Below are positions 7,545 to 15,673 of a stretch of 54,518 nt of DNA, piece by piece. Source of the stretch: Kiritimatiellia bacterium. GTDB taxonomy: Bacteria > Verrucomicrobiota > Kiritimatiellia > RFP12 > UBA1067. A program made the position numbers and the translations under genes. The stretch spans positions 1-54,518 of the forward strand of contig JAFXEU010000072.1 in NCBI GenBank assembly GCA_017520845.1. The letters run 5' to 3'. Under the pieces are notes generated by a model that saw nothing but the letters and a program-made list of their open reading frames with translations, did no database searches and was not told the DNA's origin. Position 1 is the first letter of the stretch; every line of letters begins with the position of its first letter.

Positions 7545-10500
7545 TTATTTCTTGCTCTTGACCCCGAGATCCGAAAGCCTCATCGAAATGATGCGCGAGA
7601 CGCCCTTCTCCTGCTGGCTTACGCCGTAAACGAGATCGGATCCGGCGATCGTGTGCTGGTTGTGGGTGATGATAAGGAACTGCGACTGCGCAAGAAACTC
7701 CTTGAGCTGTTCGACGAAGCGGCCGATGTTGGCGTCGTCGAGAGCCGCGTCGAGCTCGTCGAGCATACAGAACGGAGCGGGCTTGATCATAAAAATCGAG
7801 AAGAGAAGCGCGACCGCCGTCATCGTGCGCTCGCCGCCCGAGAGAAGCGTAACCGACTGGGGGCGCTTACCCGGAGGACGCGCGATGATGTCGATGCCGC
7901 ATTCGAGAGGATCCTCCGCGTTCTCAAGAAGCACGAGTCTCGCCTCGCCGCCGCCGAAAAGTTTGGTGAACATCGTCTGGAAGTTGGCGTTCGCCTGTTC
8001 GAACGTCTTCTTGAACATATCGGACGAGGTCGTATTCAAATTGTTGATGAGATCGAGAATCTGAGCCTTCGCGGCGAGTAGATCCTCTTCCTGCGCCTTC
8101 TCGCGGGCGTAGCGCTCCTCAAGCTCGCGGCACTCGTCGATAGCGACCATATTGACGGGGCCGAGCGCGGCGATCTCAGACTGAAGACGCGCAACCTTCG
8201 CCTCCAATTCCTCGAGCGGAGGCACGACGCCCTTCTTCCATTCGGGATCGGGCTCTCTTAAGACGGCGTCGGCGAAAAGACCGTATTCGTCCTGAAGATG
8301 ATCGTAAATGTTCTGACGGCGCATCGTCGACTCGGCGGCCTGAACCTCGAGTTTAGTGCGGAAGTCGCGGGCCTGATCAAGACCGGCACGTTTCGAAGCG
8401 AGTACGCTGTCGGCGGCGGAAAGCTTCTCCATCATTTCGCCGCGGCGGGCGCGCTCCTCGTCCATACGCATATGACAGTCGGCCGCCTTCGCCTTCAAAG
8501 TCTCGAGACTGTCGAGAAGATCTCCGCTCTCTTCGGTAAGTCGCTGAATCGATTCCTCGTAGCCGCGGATTCCGCTCGCGCGGCCCTCGATGGCGCGCTC
8601 TAATTCTTCGCGGCGCTGATTGGCGCTGTCGGACTGCTGACCGACGAACGAAAGCTCCTGCTCCATCTGGCTCGCCGCGATGCGGCGCTCCGTGAGGCGT
8701 TGGGACTCGCTGACGTTGTCGATCTCCATGACGCGCAGCTCTTCCTGGAGAGTGCCTACGCTGTCCATGTACGCGTCACGCTTCGCGATTACCTCTTCAA
8801 GCTCGCTCGCGAGATTCATGCGGCGCTCCGAATCGTCGGCATCGGCCTTCATCGCTACGGAAAGCTCGTTTGATACGCTTTCCAAACGCGCCTTCACGCT
8901 TTCGAAATCGCGCTCGAGCGAAGCCGCCTCGCCTTCCGCCTGTGCGGCGATGCGGCGCGACTCCGTCAGAGCCGCCTCGGATTCGGCGAGAGCCGACGTA
9001 AGCGCGGCGATTCTCTCCGCTCCGGTAGCCAGAGTCTCCTTGGCCGCCTCAATTTTATTCCTAAGCTCTTCAAGCGAAAGTTCCGCCTCGGTAATCGGCG
9101 ACTTGTGTCCCGACAAAGGCTCGATCGAGGTCGAAGGATTCCAGACACCGTTCGCGCCACCCGCGAGAACCATATCGCCGAGAAGCTGCTCCGCCGTCTC
9201 AACCTGATCTTCGCTAAGATCGAGGTGCTCGACAAGGCGGTCGCCCTCCTTTATCTCGACGCCTTCCTTACCCGTTTCGACTGCGGCGATCTTTACCGCG
9301 CCATCTGTATTTTCGAAAATGTTTTCGAGAATCTTCTTGGCCTTCGCCTCGTCTTTGAGCATCGCGAGCTGAGCCTCCTTGGCGGCGGCTTCGGCCTGCA
9401 TTTCGCCGAGGTGATCGCGGGCGTCCTGAATCTCGTTGCGCAGAGTCTCGAGCGCGTTCTTGGCGTTCTCGTGGCGCTCAAGCTGATCGGCCTCGACCTG
9501 ACGCGCTGCGTCGGCCCTGGAGCGCACTTCGGCCAAAACCGCCGAAGACCTCTCGAACGAAACTTTCAAATTCGCCTCATCGGCCTTAAGGCGCTCGTTG
9601 CGCATTATCGCCTCGCGCGAGGCCGCCTCCAATTGAGCGATCTCGTCGCGTATTTGGGTCGCGCGGCGATCGCACTGGACGGACTCGGTACGAGCCGTCT
9701 GGACGCTCAATCTGAGAGTATCGATCTTGCGCTGGGATTCCGTGAAAATCGTTTCCGCCTCGTCGAGCGCCTCCTTCGCGGCGGCGAGCGAATCGCCTAA
9801 AAGCCTCGTCTTCTGGGCGAGCGACTCGGTCTGCATCTTGATATCTTCGAGCTGGCGGCGCGTGTCGGCGATTTCACGTCCGTCGCGTTCGGCGAAGCGG
9901 CGGTATTCCTCGATACGCTGGGCGTTGACGCCGATAACCTCGTTCGCGCGCTGATATGCGCCGTCAGCGGAAGCCTGCTCCTGGGCGAGAAACTGTAGGC
10001 GCTCTTCGAGCTGATGAAGTTCCTGATGAAGCGACTGCTGACACGCCTCCGCCTCGGCGACCGTTTCGGAAGCCTCCTGAATCGCCTTCTCTATCTCCTG
10101 ACGGTTGGCGGCGTTCTGTTCGAGAACAAGATCAAAGTCATGAATCTTCTGCTTCGAAACGTAAATGTCGAGCCCGCGCAGTTCATCGCGCAGCTCCTTG
10201 TAGCGCTGGGCCTTGCCGACCTGACGCTGCAGGGAACCGATCTGGCGCTTCATTTCGCGCAGAATGTCGGCCTCGCGGAGAAGATTCTGCTCGGTCTGAT
10301 CGATTTTTCTTAAGGCTTCCTTGCGGTCGGCCTTGAACTTCGTTATGCCCGCCGCCTCCTCGAACACGGCGCGGCGGTCTTCGGGCTTGGACGAAAGGAT
10401 CGCGTCGATCTGGCCCTGGGCCATGACGGAATACGAGCTCGTTCCGATACCAGTACCCATAAAAAGATGCTGTACGTCCTTAAGGCGGCTGGGCTGCTTG

Positions 10501-10844
10501 TTGATGAGATATTCGCCCGAACCGTCGCGATAAACGCGGCGCGTGATCGTAACTTCGTGGTAATCGGTGCCGAGCTCCTTCTCGCAGTCGGCAAAGGTGA
10601 TAGAAACTTCGGCGAGACCGAGGGGCTTACGCGTATCGGTACCGTTGAAAACGACATCAACAAGCTTCGAGCAGCGAAGCGCGGTCGGGCGCTGCTCGCC
10701 GAGCACCCAGCGGATGGCGTCGGAGACGTTGGACTTGCCGCAGCCGTTGGGCCCGACGATGGCGATAAGCCCCGGCTCGAACGTCAGGCGCGTCTTGTCG
10801 GCGAAGCTCTTGAAGCCGACCACATCTAATTGTTTAAGATACAT
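7545..10844 (-). CDS. smc: Chromosome segregation ATPase SMC
   Basis: A 1099-residue condensin subunit that folds back on itself, dimerises through a hinge and organises the chromosome with ScpA and ScpB. The Walker A GPNGCGKSN is at residues 31-39, two long coiled-coil arms are at ~170-505 and ~590-930, the signature LSGGERTM is at ~1001, and Walker B 'FCMLDELDAALDD' is at ~1026. It is shorter than the usual ~1180 residues. The shortfall lies in the hinge: only about 80 residues (~510-590) separate the arms, and the usual two-lobed hinge with its glycine-rich dimer interface is not recognisable. The head domains are intact, so this is probably a functional SMC with a reduced hinge. It is transcribed from the extended -10 promoter at 10920-10928 and followed by nusB. 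Confidence 0.95.
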   Translation of the reverse strand: MYLKQLDVVGFKSFADKTRLTFEPGLIAIVGPNGCGKSNVSDAIRWVLGEQRPTALRCSKLVDVVFNGTDTRKPLGLAEVSITFADCEKELGTDYHEVTITRRVYRDGSGEYLINKQPSRLKDVQHLFMGTGIGTSSYSVMAQGQIDAILSSKPEDRRAVFEEAAGITKFKADRKEALRKIDQTEQNLLREADILREMKRQIGSLQRQVGKAQRYKELRDELRGLDIYVSKQKIHDFDLVLEQNAANRQEIEKAIQEASETVAEAEACQQSLHQELHQLEERLQFLAQEQASADGAYQRANEVIGVNAQRIEEYRRFAERDGREIADTRRQLEDIKMQTESLAQKTRLLGDSLAAAKEALDEAETIFTESQRKIDTLRLSVQTARTESVQCDRRATQIRDEIAQLEAASREAIMRNERLKADEANLKVSFERSSAVLAEVRSRADAARQVEADQLERHENAKNALETLRNEIQDARDHLGEMQAEAAAKEAQLAMLKDEAKAKKILENIFENTDGAVKIAAVETGKEGVEIKEGDRLVEHLDLSEDQVETAEQLLGDMVLAGGANGVWNPSTSIEPLSGHKSPITEAELSLEELRNKIEAAKETLATGAERIAALTSALAESEAALTESRRIAAQAEGEAASLERDFESVKARLESVSNELSVAMKADADDSERRMNLASELEEVIAKRDAYMDSVGTLQEELRVMEIDNVSESQRLTERRIAASQMEQELSFVGQQSDSANQRREELERAIEGRASGIRGYEESIQRLTEESGDLLDSLETLKAKAADCHMRMDEERARRGEMMEKLSAADSVLASKRAGLDQARDFRTKLEVQAAESTMRRQNIYDHLQDEYGLFADAVLREPDPEWKKGVVPPLEELEAKVARLQSEIAALGPVNMVAIDECRELEERYAREKAQEEDLLAAKAQILDLINNLNTTSSDMFKKTFEQANANFQTMFTKLFGGGEARLVLLENAEDPLECGIDIIARPPGKRPQSVTLLSGGERTMTAVALLFSIFMIKPAPFCMLDELDAALDDANIGRFVEQLKEFLAQSQFLIITHNQHTIAGSDLVYGVSQQEKGVSRIISMRLSDLGVKSKK

Positions 10845-10919
10845 CAGTTATCTTTCGTGACAAAATCCCTATGTCGTCATATGCGGGAGGAAAGTTCTTT
10901 TCAATGATATTTACCCGAT

Positions 10920-10951
10920 ATTATACCATAAATGTGATGAATATGGTATAA
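10920..10951. promoter_or_regulatory. Face-to-face extended -10 promoters in a perfect inverted repeat (smc / ncRNA)
   Basis: TTATACCATA (10921-10930) and TATGGTATAA (10942-10951) form a perfect 10-bp inverted repeat with an 11-bp spacer. Each arm contains a TG-G-TATAA(T/A) extended -10 box. The minus-strand box (TATAAT, 10925-10920) points to smc, giving a ~70-nt leader. The plus-strand box (TATAAA) points into the structured-RNA region beginning near 11046. The symmetry also makes it a possible operator. Confidence 0.5.
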
Positions 10952-11045
10952 ACCCTCTTCCCGGAACATCCCCACCTTCCCTTTCTTGCTTCTATCCTCT
11001 GCCACAGTAATAACCACAACCTCTCGAGGCGGCTCCGCCGCGAAA

Positions 11046-11291
11046 CACGAAAGTTGAGTTAGTGACGAATCGCGCTACTGCGCGATTGAAGCGCCGTCGT
11101 GCGCACTCACCTTGAGGCTTCGCCTCGGTGGTGCGCCCAACACCTCTTCACCCTTCGGGTTTCGTCACTTAACTCAAACACTAAAGCGGCACTTCGTGCC
11201 GACACAAAAACGCCTCCTTCGGAGGCTACACAAAAAGCGCAACACTGGAGATAGTGAGTACAATCTGTCGAAGTAAGTTTGAAATTTTTGG
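11046..11291 (+). ncRNA. Candidate structured RNA, copy 1
   Basis: This stretch has no credible ORF but folds into a multi-hairpin structure. The closing helix is TTGAGTTAGTGACGAA (11054-11069) with 11161-11177, containing one bulged A. Inside lie a GCGCAC/GTGCGC stem capped by GAGGC-TTCG-CCTC and an ACCC-TTC-GGGT hairpin. CGGCAC-TTC-GTGCCG and GCCTCC-TTC-GGAGGC follow. A diverged copy lies inverted at 11490-11808. It shares flanks and the 3' segment 'GTACAATCTG.CGAAG', and changes both sides of several stems so that pairing is kept, which indicates selection on RNA structure. A plus-strand extended -10 lies ~95 nt upstream. The family is not recognised. Confidence 0.6.
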
Positions 11292-11489
11292 CTCACTTAT
11301 GTCTTTCGTCTTACGATCTACTTCGTGCTTTCTATAATGGGTTAAGTTGACACGCGTCATTAACATCGCACACCGCGTTAGTCCAAAGCTGTTGAACGAT
11401 GTGTCGCAAAGACAGTAAACGCACCGGGGAGGGCAACTAACGCGTTGTTTCGAAGCGTACAAGCGTGCAAAGTGACACAAAACCGTTAT
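11292..11489. other. Spacer between the two inverted structured-RNA copies
   Basis: About 200 bp with no supportable gene. It contains a partial inverted repeat, CCGCGTTAGT (11373-11382) against AACTAACGCG (11435-11444), and GATGTGTCGC (11398-11407) against CATCGCACAC. The homology between the two RNA copies may therefore continue at lower identity toward the centre. Together with the flanking copies, the gene-free gap between smc and the SWIM operon is 1.1 kb, far longer than any other in the window. Confidence 0.45.
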
Positions 11490-11808
11490 TGCCAAAATTG
11501 ACGAACTTCGCAGATTGTACAGGGTCTGTCTCGTGTTGCGTTTTCGTGTAAGTCTCCGAAGGAGACGCTTTCGTGACCCCGTAGGGGTTTGGTGTCTGAG
11601 GCGAGTGACGAAACCCGTTAGGGTGAAACGGAGATGGACGCGCCACTGAGGCGAAGCCTCAAAGTGAGGGCGGACATCGACGATTCAATCGCGCCTTAAT
11701 TCGCCTGCGACGAAGTCGTCAGGTTGACCGACGAGCGTAGCGAGGAGCTTTCGCGGAGCGAAAGTCGCAAGAGTCCGAGCGCGATTCGTCGCCGCCTCAG
11801 TTTTCGTG
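11490..11808 (-). ncRNA. Candidate structured RNA, copy 2 (inverted relative to copy 1)
   Basis: Read on the minus strand, this aligns to copy 1 from CACGAAA (11808) to TTTTGGC (11490). The closing helix CTGAGGCGGCGACGAA (11800-11785) pairs with 11612-11596 and keeps the same bulged A. Relative to copy 1, TTA:TAA has become GCG:CGC, and the terminal T:A has become C:G. The hairpin GGCAC/GTGCC is replaced by ACCCC/GGGGT, and GCCTCC/GGAGGC by GTCTCC/GGAGAC. An insertion of about 85 nt carries extra small hairpins (for example GACGAC-TTC-GTCGC). A TATAAA box at 11897-11892, with TTGCTT 18 bp upstream, could be its promoter at the same distance as in copy 1. Function is unknown. Confidence 0.6.
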
Positions 11809-11960
11809 GTCGCGCGTCAAGCGCAACTAAGCGTAGCGCAAAACTAAACCTTCCGCTACAAAACTCCCTGTTGCCCAAATCCGTGGCCGCATTTATACAT
11901 AGCATAGCAACATGCAAGCAAAAGAAAAGCGCGAAGCCATTGACGGCTAAACAATAATTA

Positions 11961-12146
11961 CTATTGTACAGACGAGGATGCGCGCTGAGAGTCGCCGCTT
12001 CCTGCCGGCGACGTCTTCTGCAGAACACGGTTCGACCGCTCCATCGCGCGGCGATACATCCTTTCGAGGGAATCAAGACACTTCTCGCTTCCGCGCCAAA
12101 AAGGGATCGGCCCCAGCTTTTTAAGTATGGGAGTCTCAATCTTCAT
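11961..12146 (-). CDS. Small ORF overlapping the SWIM gene; possible split-off SWIM-protein C-terminus
   Basis: This 61-residue product starts MKIETPILKKLGPIPFWRGS and has a helical middle (LERMYRRAMERSNRV). The ATG lies inside the last codons of the SWIM gene (11-nt overlap) in the +1 frame, 7 nt after a strong AGGAGGAG ribosome-binding site, so it should be translated by coupling. From memory of the family, many SWIM proteins continue past the zinc motif with an 'LGPxPFW...' helical tail, so this may be a split-off tail. The cause could be a frameshift mutation, programmed frameshifting, an assembly error or a genuine two-gene arrangement. No terminator is obvious after it; a weak ACAATA/TATTGT hairpin is present. 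Confidence 0.6.
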   Translation of the reverse strand: MKIETPILKKLGPIPFWRGSEKCLDSLERMYRRAMERSNRVLQKTSPAGSGDSQRASSSVQ

Positions 12147-12723
12147 CGTAAAGCTCCTCCTCAGTTATTCCGCGAAGCTCCAAAAGCGCCAGCGGTCGCC
12201 GCGAAATCTCCTCGCCCAAAACGAGCATCACGGCGCACGAATGCTTGCACGGATTGGCCCAGTCTGGACATGAGCAGCCGATCGTCACATCGTACTTCCC
12301 TGGCCCCAGTTTCCCGCCGGGGAAAAGCGCCGCGCCGCGGCGCCTGAAAATCTCCTCCACCTCCATCGGAAGCTCATCGGCCAGCAACCGCGCGACCAGC
12401 ATCGGCTCGGCCCTCAAATCCGCTATGATCGCATTTCGGACCGCCTCGGGCGGGACCGTAAATTTTATGTCGACCCGGTACGGATCGGGGCGGGTACCCA
12501 CAACCTCGGCAACAACGTCGGGCCCCATCATCTTCATCGAAACTATCTGCCCGGAGACGGCGTAATTGCGGCCTCTCGCCAGACGTCCGCCGAACCCCAT
12601 CGGCTCGATCGACTCCAGCCATCGCCTGGACCACCAGCTGCGCATCGCCCCGGATCTGACTTCCTGCGCTCTGATTCCCGCCGCAAAGCGCGGGATTCTG
12701 AGCGGATACCGTTTTTTTGACAT
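12136..12723 (-). CDS. SWIM zinc-finger protein
   Basis: A 195-residue protein with N-terminal 'WWSRRWLESIE' and 'GRLARGRNYAVSG' segments typical of SWIM-family proteins. A C-terminal SWIM motif follows: CSCPDWANPCKHSCAVM (CxCx6CxH), expected to bind one zinc and contact DNA or protein. The family is usually encoded next to an SNF2 helicase, as here: the helicase stop and this start overlap as TAATG. The pair probably works together on DNA or nucleoprotein, but the cellular role is not established. The protein ends soon after the zinc motif ('ITEEELYDED'), which is shorter than relatives as I recall them; the overlapping downstream ORF may supply the rest. Confidence 0.88.
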   Translation of the reverse strand: MSKKRYPLRIPRFAAGIRAQEVRSGAMRSWWSRRWLESIEPMGFGGRLARGRNYAVSGQIVSMKMMGPDVVAEVVGTRPDPYRVDIKFTVPPEAVRNAIIADLRAEPMLVARLLADELPMEVEEIFRRRGAALFPGGKLGPGKYDVTIGCSCPDWANPCKHSCAVMLVLGEEISRRPLALLELRGITEEELYDED

Positions 12724-15104
12724 TACGCGCCACCTCCGCGTTTCACGTCAGGATCCAATGCGACAATCTCTTCGAATTCCTCTGACGAAAGCGATTTAAG
12801 GAAACCCTCGCCGGTGCCGACGAGCGTTCCCGCGACGCGCATCTTACGCTCCAAAATGGCGTCGATACGCTCTTCCAGCGTTCCTTCCGTCACAAACGAA
12901 TGCACGAACACCGTCTTCGTCTGACCGATACGGTGCGCACGGTCCGTCGCCTGAGATTCGACCGCAGGATTCCACCATCTGTCAAAATGTATAACGTGGC
13001 TCGCCTTGACGAGATTAAGACCGAACGCACCCGCGCGAAGAGACAAAATAAAAGCGGAAGGTCCGGCCGCCGAATTAAACACGTCGATTTCCTTCTGTCG
13101 CGCCGTAGCGCTCAAAGCTCCGTGAAGATAGGGAAAAACACGGTTGAACTTCTTTAAAAGCGCTTTGCGGATGGCATCACCCACTTTCGCGTACTGGGTA
13201 AAAACAAGAGCGCTTTCGCCGGAAGCGAAAATACTCTCGAGAAGATCAAAGAGGCGCTCGAACTTTCCGGCTCCGTCGCAGATGAGCTTAAGTCTCGTGA
13301 TGAGCGCGAACATGTCCCCGTGCCTGCGCTCCCCTGCGCGGTAATCGTCAAGCGCCTGCTCGTATGCGGCGCGGGCCTGCGGCGAGAGAGCGCAATACTC
13401 CTTTATCTCGTGCTTTTCGCTCAGCTCGCCCGCGATTGTCCTGTCGTCTTTGGTCCGGCGCAGAATGAACGGCTCAAGCGCCCTTGAAAGATGCTTTCCG
13501 GCAATACTCTTTTCGTCCTGCCGGATCGGTTTGACGAACCTATCCTCAAAACTTTTTCTGTCACCGAGAAATCCGGGATTCAGAAAGTTCTCTAAACTCC
13601 AGACGTCCGCGACGGAATTTTCTATAGGCGTTCCGGTAAGCGCCAGACGTTTCGGCACACCGAGCGCTATCGCCGCCCGGGCGGCTCGCGTATCGGGATT
13701 CTTTATCGCCTGAGCCTCGTCAAGAACGAGCGAAGACCATTCCACGCGCCTGACGGCCTGGTAATCTTTAACAAGAAGATTATAACTCGTTATCACGATG
13801 TCGGCCTTGGCGGACTCACGCTTGAACCCGTACTCCAGCTGTCGCGCGGAACCCTGATGAACATAGACTTTCAAGCCTGGGGCGAACTTCGCGAACTCGT
13901 GCTTCCAGTTCGACAGAAGCGTCAATGGCGCGATTACCAGCGCGGGGCCATTACATTTTTCGCGAACCGAGAGAATCCACGCTATGGTCTGAATCGTCTT
14001 CCCGAGCCCCATATCGTCGGCCAAAAGCGCGCCAAACCCGTTCTCGGTCAAAAACCTTATCCACGCGACGCCTCTTAACTGGTATGCCCGCAACTGACCG
14101 ACGAAACCGTCAATCGAAGAAGAAAAATCTAAAATCCCTTCTCCGGCAGCCTTAAGGCGCGAAACAAGCCCTCTCAGCCATCCGCCCATCGCCGTCTCCT
14201 CGATATGCATGCGCCCCGCGAATCCGATACCGCTCGCGAAAGCCAAAGCCTCGTTAACCTTAAGAGTCTTTCCGTCCTGCTTCTCGAGCGCCTTCAGCGC
14301 CTCTTTAAGTACATTGCGGTCGACTTCAATCCAGCGATCCCTGAAAAACACGAGCGAAGACTTCTGCTCTAAAAGGAATCGTATCTCCTCGGCGTCAACC
14401 GCTTCACCGTCGACGCGTATTTTAAGCTTCGCCACGTAAGAATTTGAAGATGCCGCCCCTTCGGCGACTTCACCCACCTCCGCGCTCGCTGAAACGAAAG
14501 CGGAAATATCACACCCTTCAACGCTATAGCCCGCAAGCGAAAGATCACGCGCGCCGCGCCGCAGAAAACTCTCGGCCTCGGCACGCGACAACTCAACCGC
14601 GAGCGGCACTCCGGACTTGTTTTCCCGGCCGGACGCTCTCAGACTTTTCAGCGACGGGAAAAGATACGCCGCCTGACCTAACTGCCGCAGGATACGCGCG
14701 GACCTTTTCACGCGGCACGAAACGGAAAAGTTCTCGTCCGCAGTGTTGAGTTTAAAAACGATCGAGGCGCGGGCGAGAGAATCCTCCTCCGCATTGCCGC
14801 TCCACCGGTTAAGTTCATCCGCAAAGCGCCCGCATTCCGCGTCATCCCAGACGACAAGGCCGGTACGGCTCCTCAACGCTTCCAGCCACGCGTCATGAAG
14901 CGTCTCGTGGCGCTGATTCTCGGCATCTGCCGACAATGGAGTTATCGTTGCAGAACGGACCGTTTCGTCAATCCACGGATTATCGTCGTCGAGCCCCTTC
15001 CAACGGGCGTGCCAACCGTCGTCCTCCTTCAGAAGAGACGGATAGAACCTGCCTCTCGAAACGGCGTTAAGAGCATCAAGTTGTCTGGGGCTCGGCTGTT
15101 TCAT
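12723..15104 (-). CDS. SNF2/Rad54-family DEAD-like helicase
   Basis: A 793-residue superfamily 2 DNA translocase. The N-terminal ~330 residues are the extension common to bacterial SNF2 proteins of the SWIM-linked type. The ATPase core follows: Walker A 'DDMGLGKTIQT' (~362), 'LVLDEAQAIKNPDT' (Walker B, ~465), 'ALTGTPIENS', then helicase motifs 'VFTQYAKVGDAI' and 'QATDRAHRIGQTK' (~721). All motifs look intact. The start lies 29 nt inside the preceding gene and its stop overlaps the SWIM start (TAATG), so helicase and SWIM protein should be made together. Likely roles are DNA repair or remodelling of protein-DNA complexes. Confidence 0.93.
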   Translation of the reverse strand: MKQPSPRQLDALNAVSRGRFYPSLLKEDDGWHARWKGLDDDNPWIDETVRSATITPLSADAENQRHETLHDAWLEALRSRTGLVVWDDAECGRFADELNRWSGNAEEDSLARASIVFKLNTADENFSVSCRVKRSARILRQLGQAAYLFPSLKSLRASGRENKSGVPLAVELSRAEAESFLRRGARDLSLAGYSVEGCDISAFVSASAEVGEVAEGAASSNSYVAKLKIRVDGEAVDAEEIRFLLEQKSSLVFFRDRWIEVDRNVLKEALKALEKQDGKTLKVNEALAFASGIGFAGRMHIEETAMGGWLRGLVSRLKAAGEGILDFSSSIDGFVGQLRAYQLRGVAWIRFLTENGFGALLADDMGLGKTIQTIAWILSVREKCNGPALVIAPLTLLSNWKHEFAKFAPGLKVYVHQGSARQLEYGFKRESAKADIVITSYNLLVKDYQAVRRVEWSSLVLDEAQAIKNPDTRAARAAIALGVPKRLALTGTPIENSVADVWSLENFLNPGFLGDRKSFEDRFVKPIRQDEKSIAGKHLSRALEPFILRRTKDDRTIAGELSEKHEIKEYCALSPQARAAYEQALDDYRAGERRHGDMFALITRLKLICDGAGKFERLFDLLESIFASGESALVFTQYAKVGDAIRKALLKKFNRVFPYLHGALSATARQKEIDVFNSAAGPSAFILSLRAGAFGLNLVKASHVIHFDRWWNPAVESQATDRAHRIGQTKTVFVHSFVTEGTLEERIDAILERKMRVAGTLVGTGEGFLKSLSSEEFEEIVALDPDVKRGGGA

Positions 15105-15663
15105 CTTCAGATGCGCCGGAAGCGGATTCTTCGTCGGACGCGGAGGCGACCTCGCCCAGAGTTTTCGTTCCGGAAAGAAGCGCGACGACCTGCTGCTGAA
15201 CCTCGCCGAGATTTTCGAGCCTCAGGCGCGGATCGAGAATGACGAATGTATCGCCATTTTTTCTGTCCTCGTAGACGCGGCGGATAAGGCCGTCGTCGAG
15301 CTGTTTGGCGTCACGCTCCACGAGAATCTTGGAGCGCTCGAGCATAACCGCGAGCACGTAAACGACGTTCTTCATCGCCGGATCGTCAAGAGTGATGAGC
15401 TTTCTCAAAAGCTCGCCCGCATCCTCTTTTTTCAAAGGCTCTTTTTTAACCTCTTTGACGGGAGCGAAATAAACCCCGTCCCACTGGGAGAACGGCTCCC
15501 AGTCGCGCGGCGCCGTTTTCCAGCATTCGGGATGGCAGTCGAAGCGTTCGTAACCTTCACCCGTGTCTCTAAGGGCGCTTACAACCGGCGCGCGGTCGAC
15601 CAGAGGCTTCTCGCACACTGTGCAGAAGTGACCGCGGCATCTGATATTCCATTCTTGGGACAT
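15076..15663 (-). CDS. Uncharacterised zinc-ribbon protein
   Basis: A 195-residue soluble protein. The N-terminus has a likely zinc ribbon, 'CTVCEKPLVD', followed by 'FDCHPECW' (CxxC and CxxxC). The middle 'DAGELLRKLITLDDPAMKNVVYVLAVMLERSKIL' is helical, and 'FVILDPRLRLENLGEVQQQV' follows. The C-terminal ~30 residues are acidic and low-complexity (Glu, Ser, Ala). I do not recognise a characterised relative; the architecture fits a conserved PVC-group hypothetical. It sits 10 nt after the acyltransferase gene with AGGA before the ATG, and overlaps the helicase start by 29 nt. Confidence 0.75.
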   Translation of the reverse strand: MSQEWNIRCRGHFCTVCEKPLVDRAPVVSALRDTGEGYERFDCHPECWKTAPRDWEPFSQWDGVYFAPVKEVKKEPLKKEDAGELLRKLITLDDPAMKNVVYVLAVMLERSKILVERDAKQLDDGLIRRVYEDRKNGDTFVILDPRLRLENLGEVQQQVVALLSGTKTLGEVASASDEESASGASEDETAEPQTT

Positions 15664-15673
15664 AACTTATCCT

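Noticed and set aside
10882..10897. GAGGAAAGTTC resembling the RNase P RNA GAGGAAAGTCC core
   Set aside because: No downstream ACAGAAA, cruciform or length consistent with RNase P RNA; it lies in the smc leader on the wrong background.
12016..12045. GGTTCGACC-like T-arm of a tRNA
   Set aside because: No matching acceptor stem or anticodon arm; the sequence is inside the small SWIM-linked ORF.
11696..12139. 147-codon minus-strand frame in the smc-SWIM gap
   Set aside because: It runs through the hairpin-rich RNA element, lacks a ribosome-binding site and has low-complexity Arg/Ser/Leu content typical of a chance frame.
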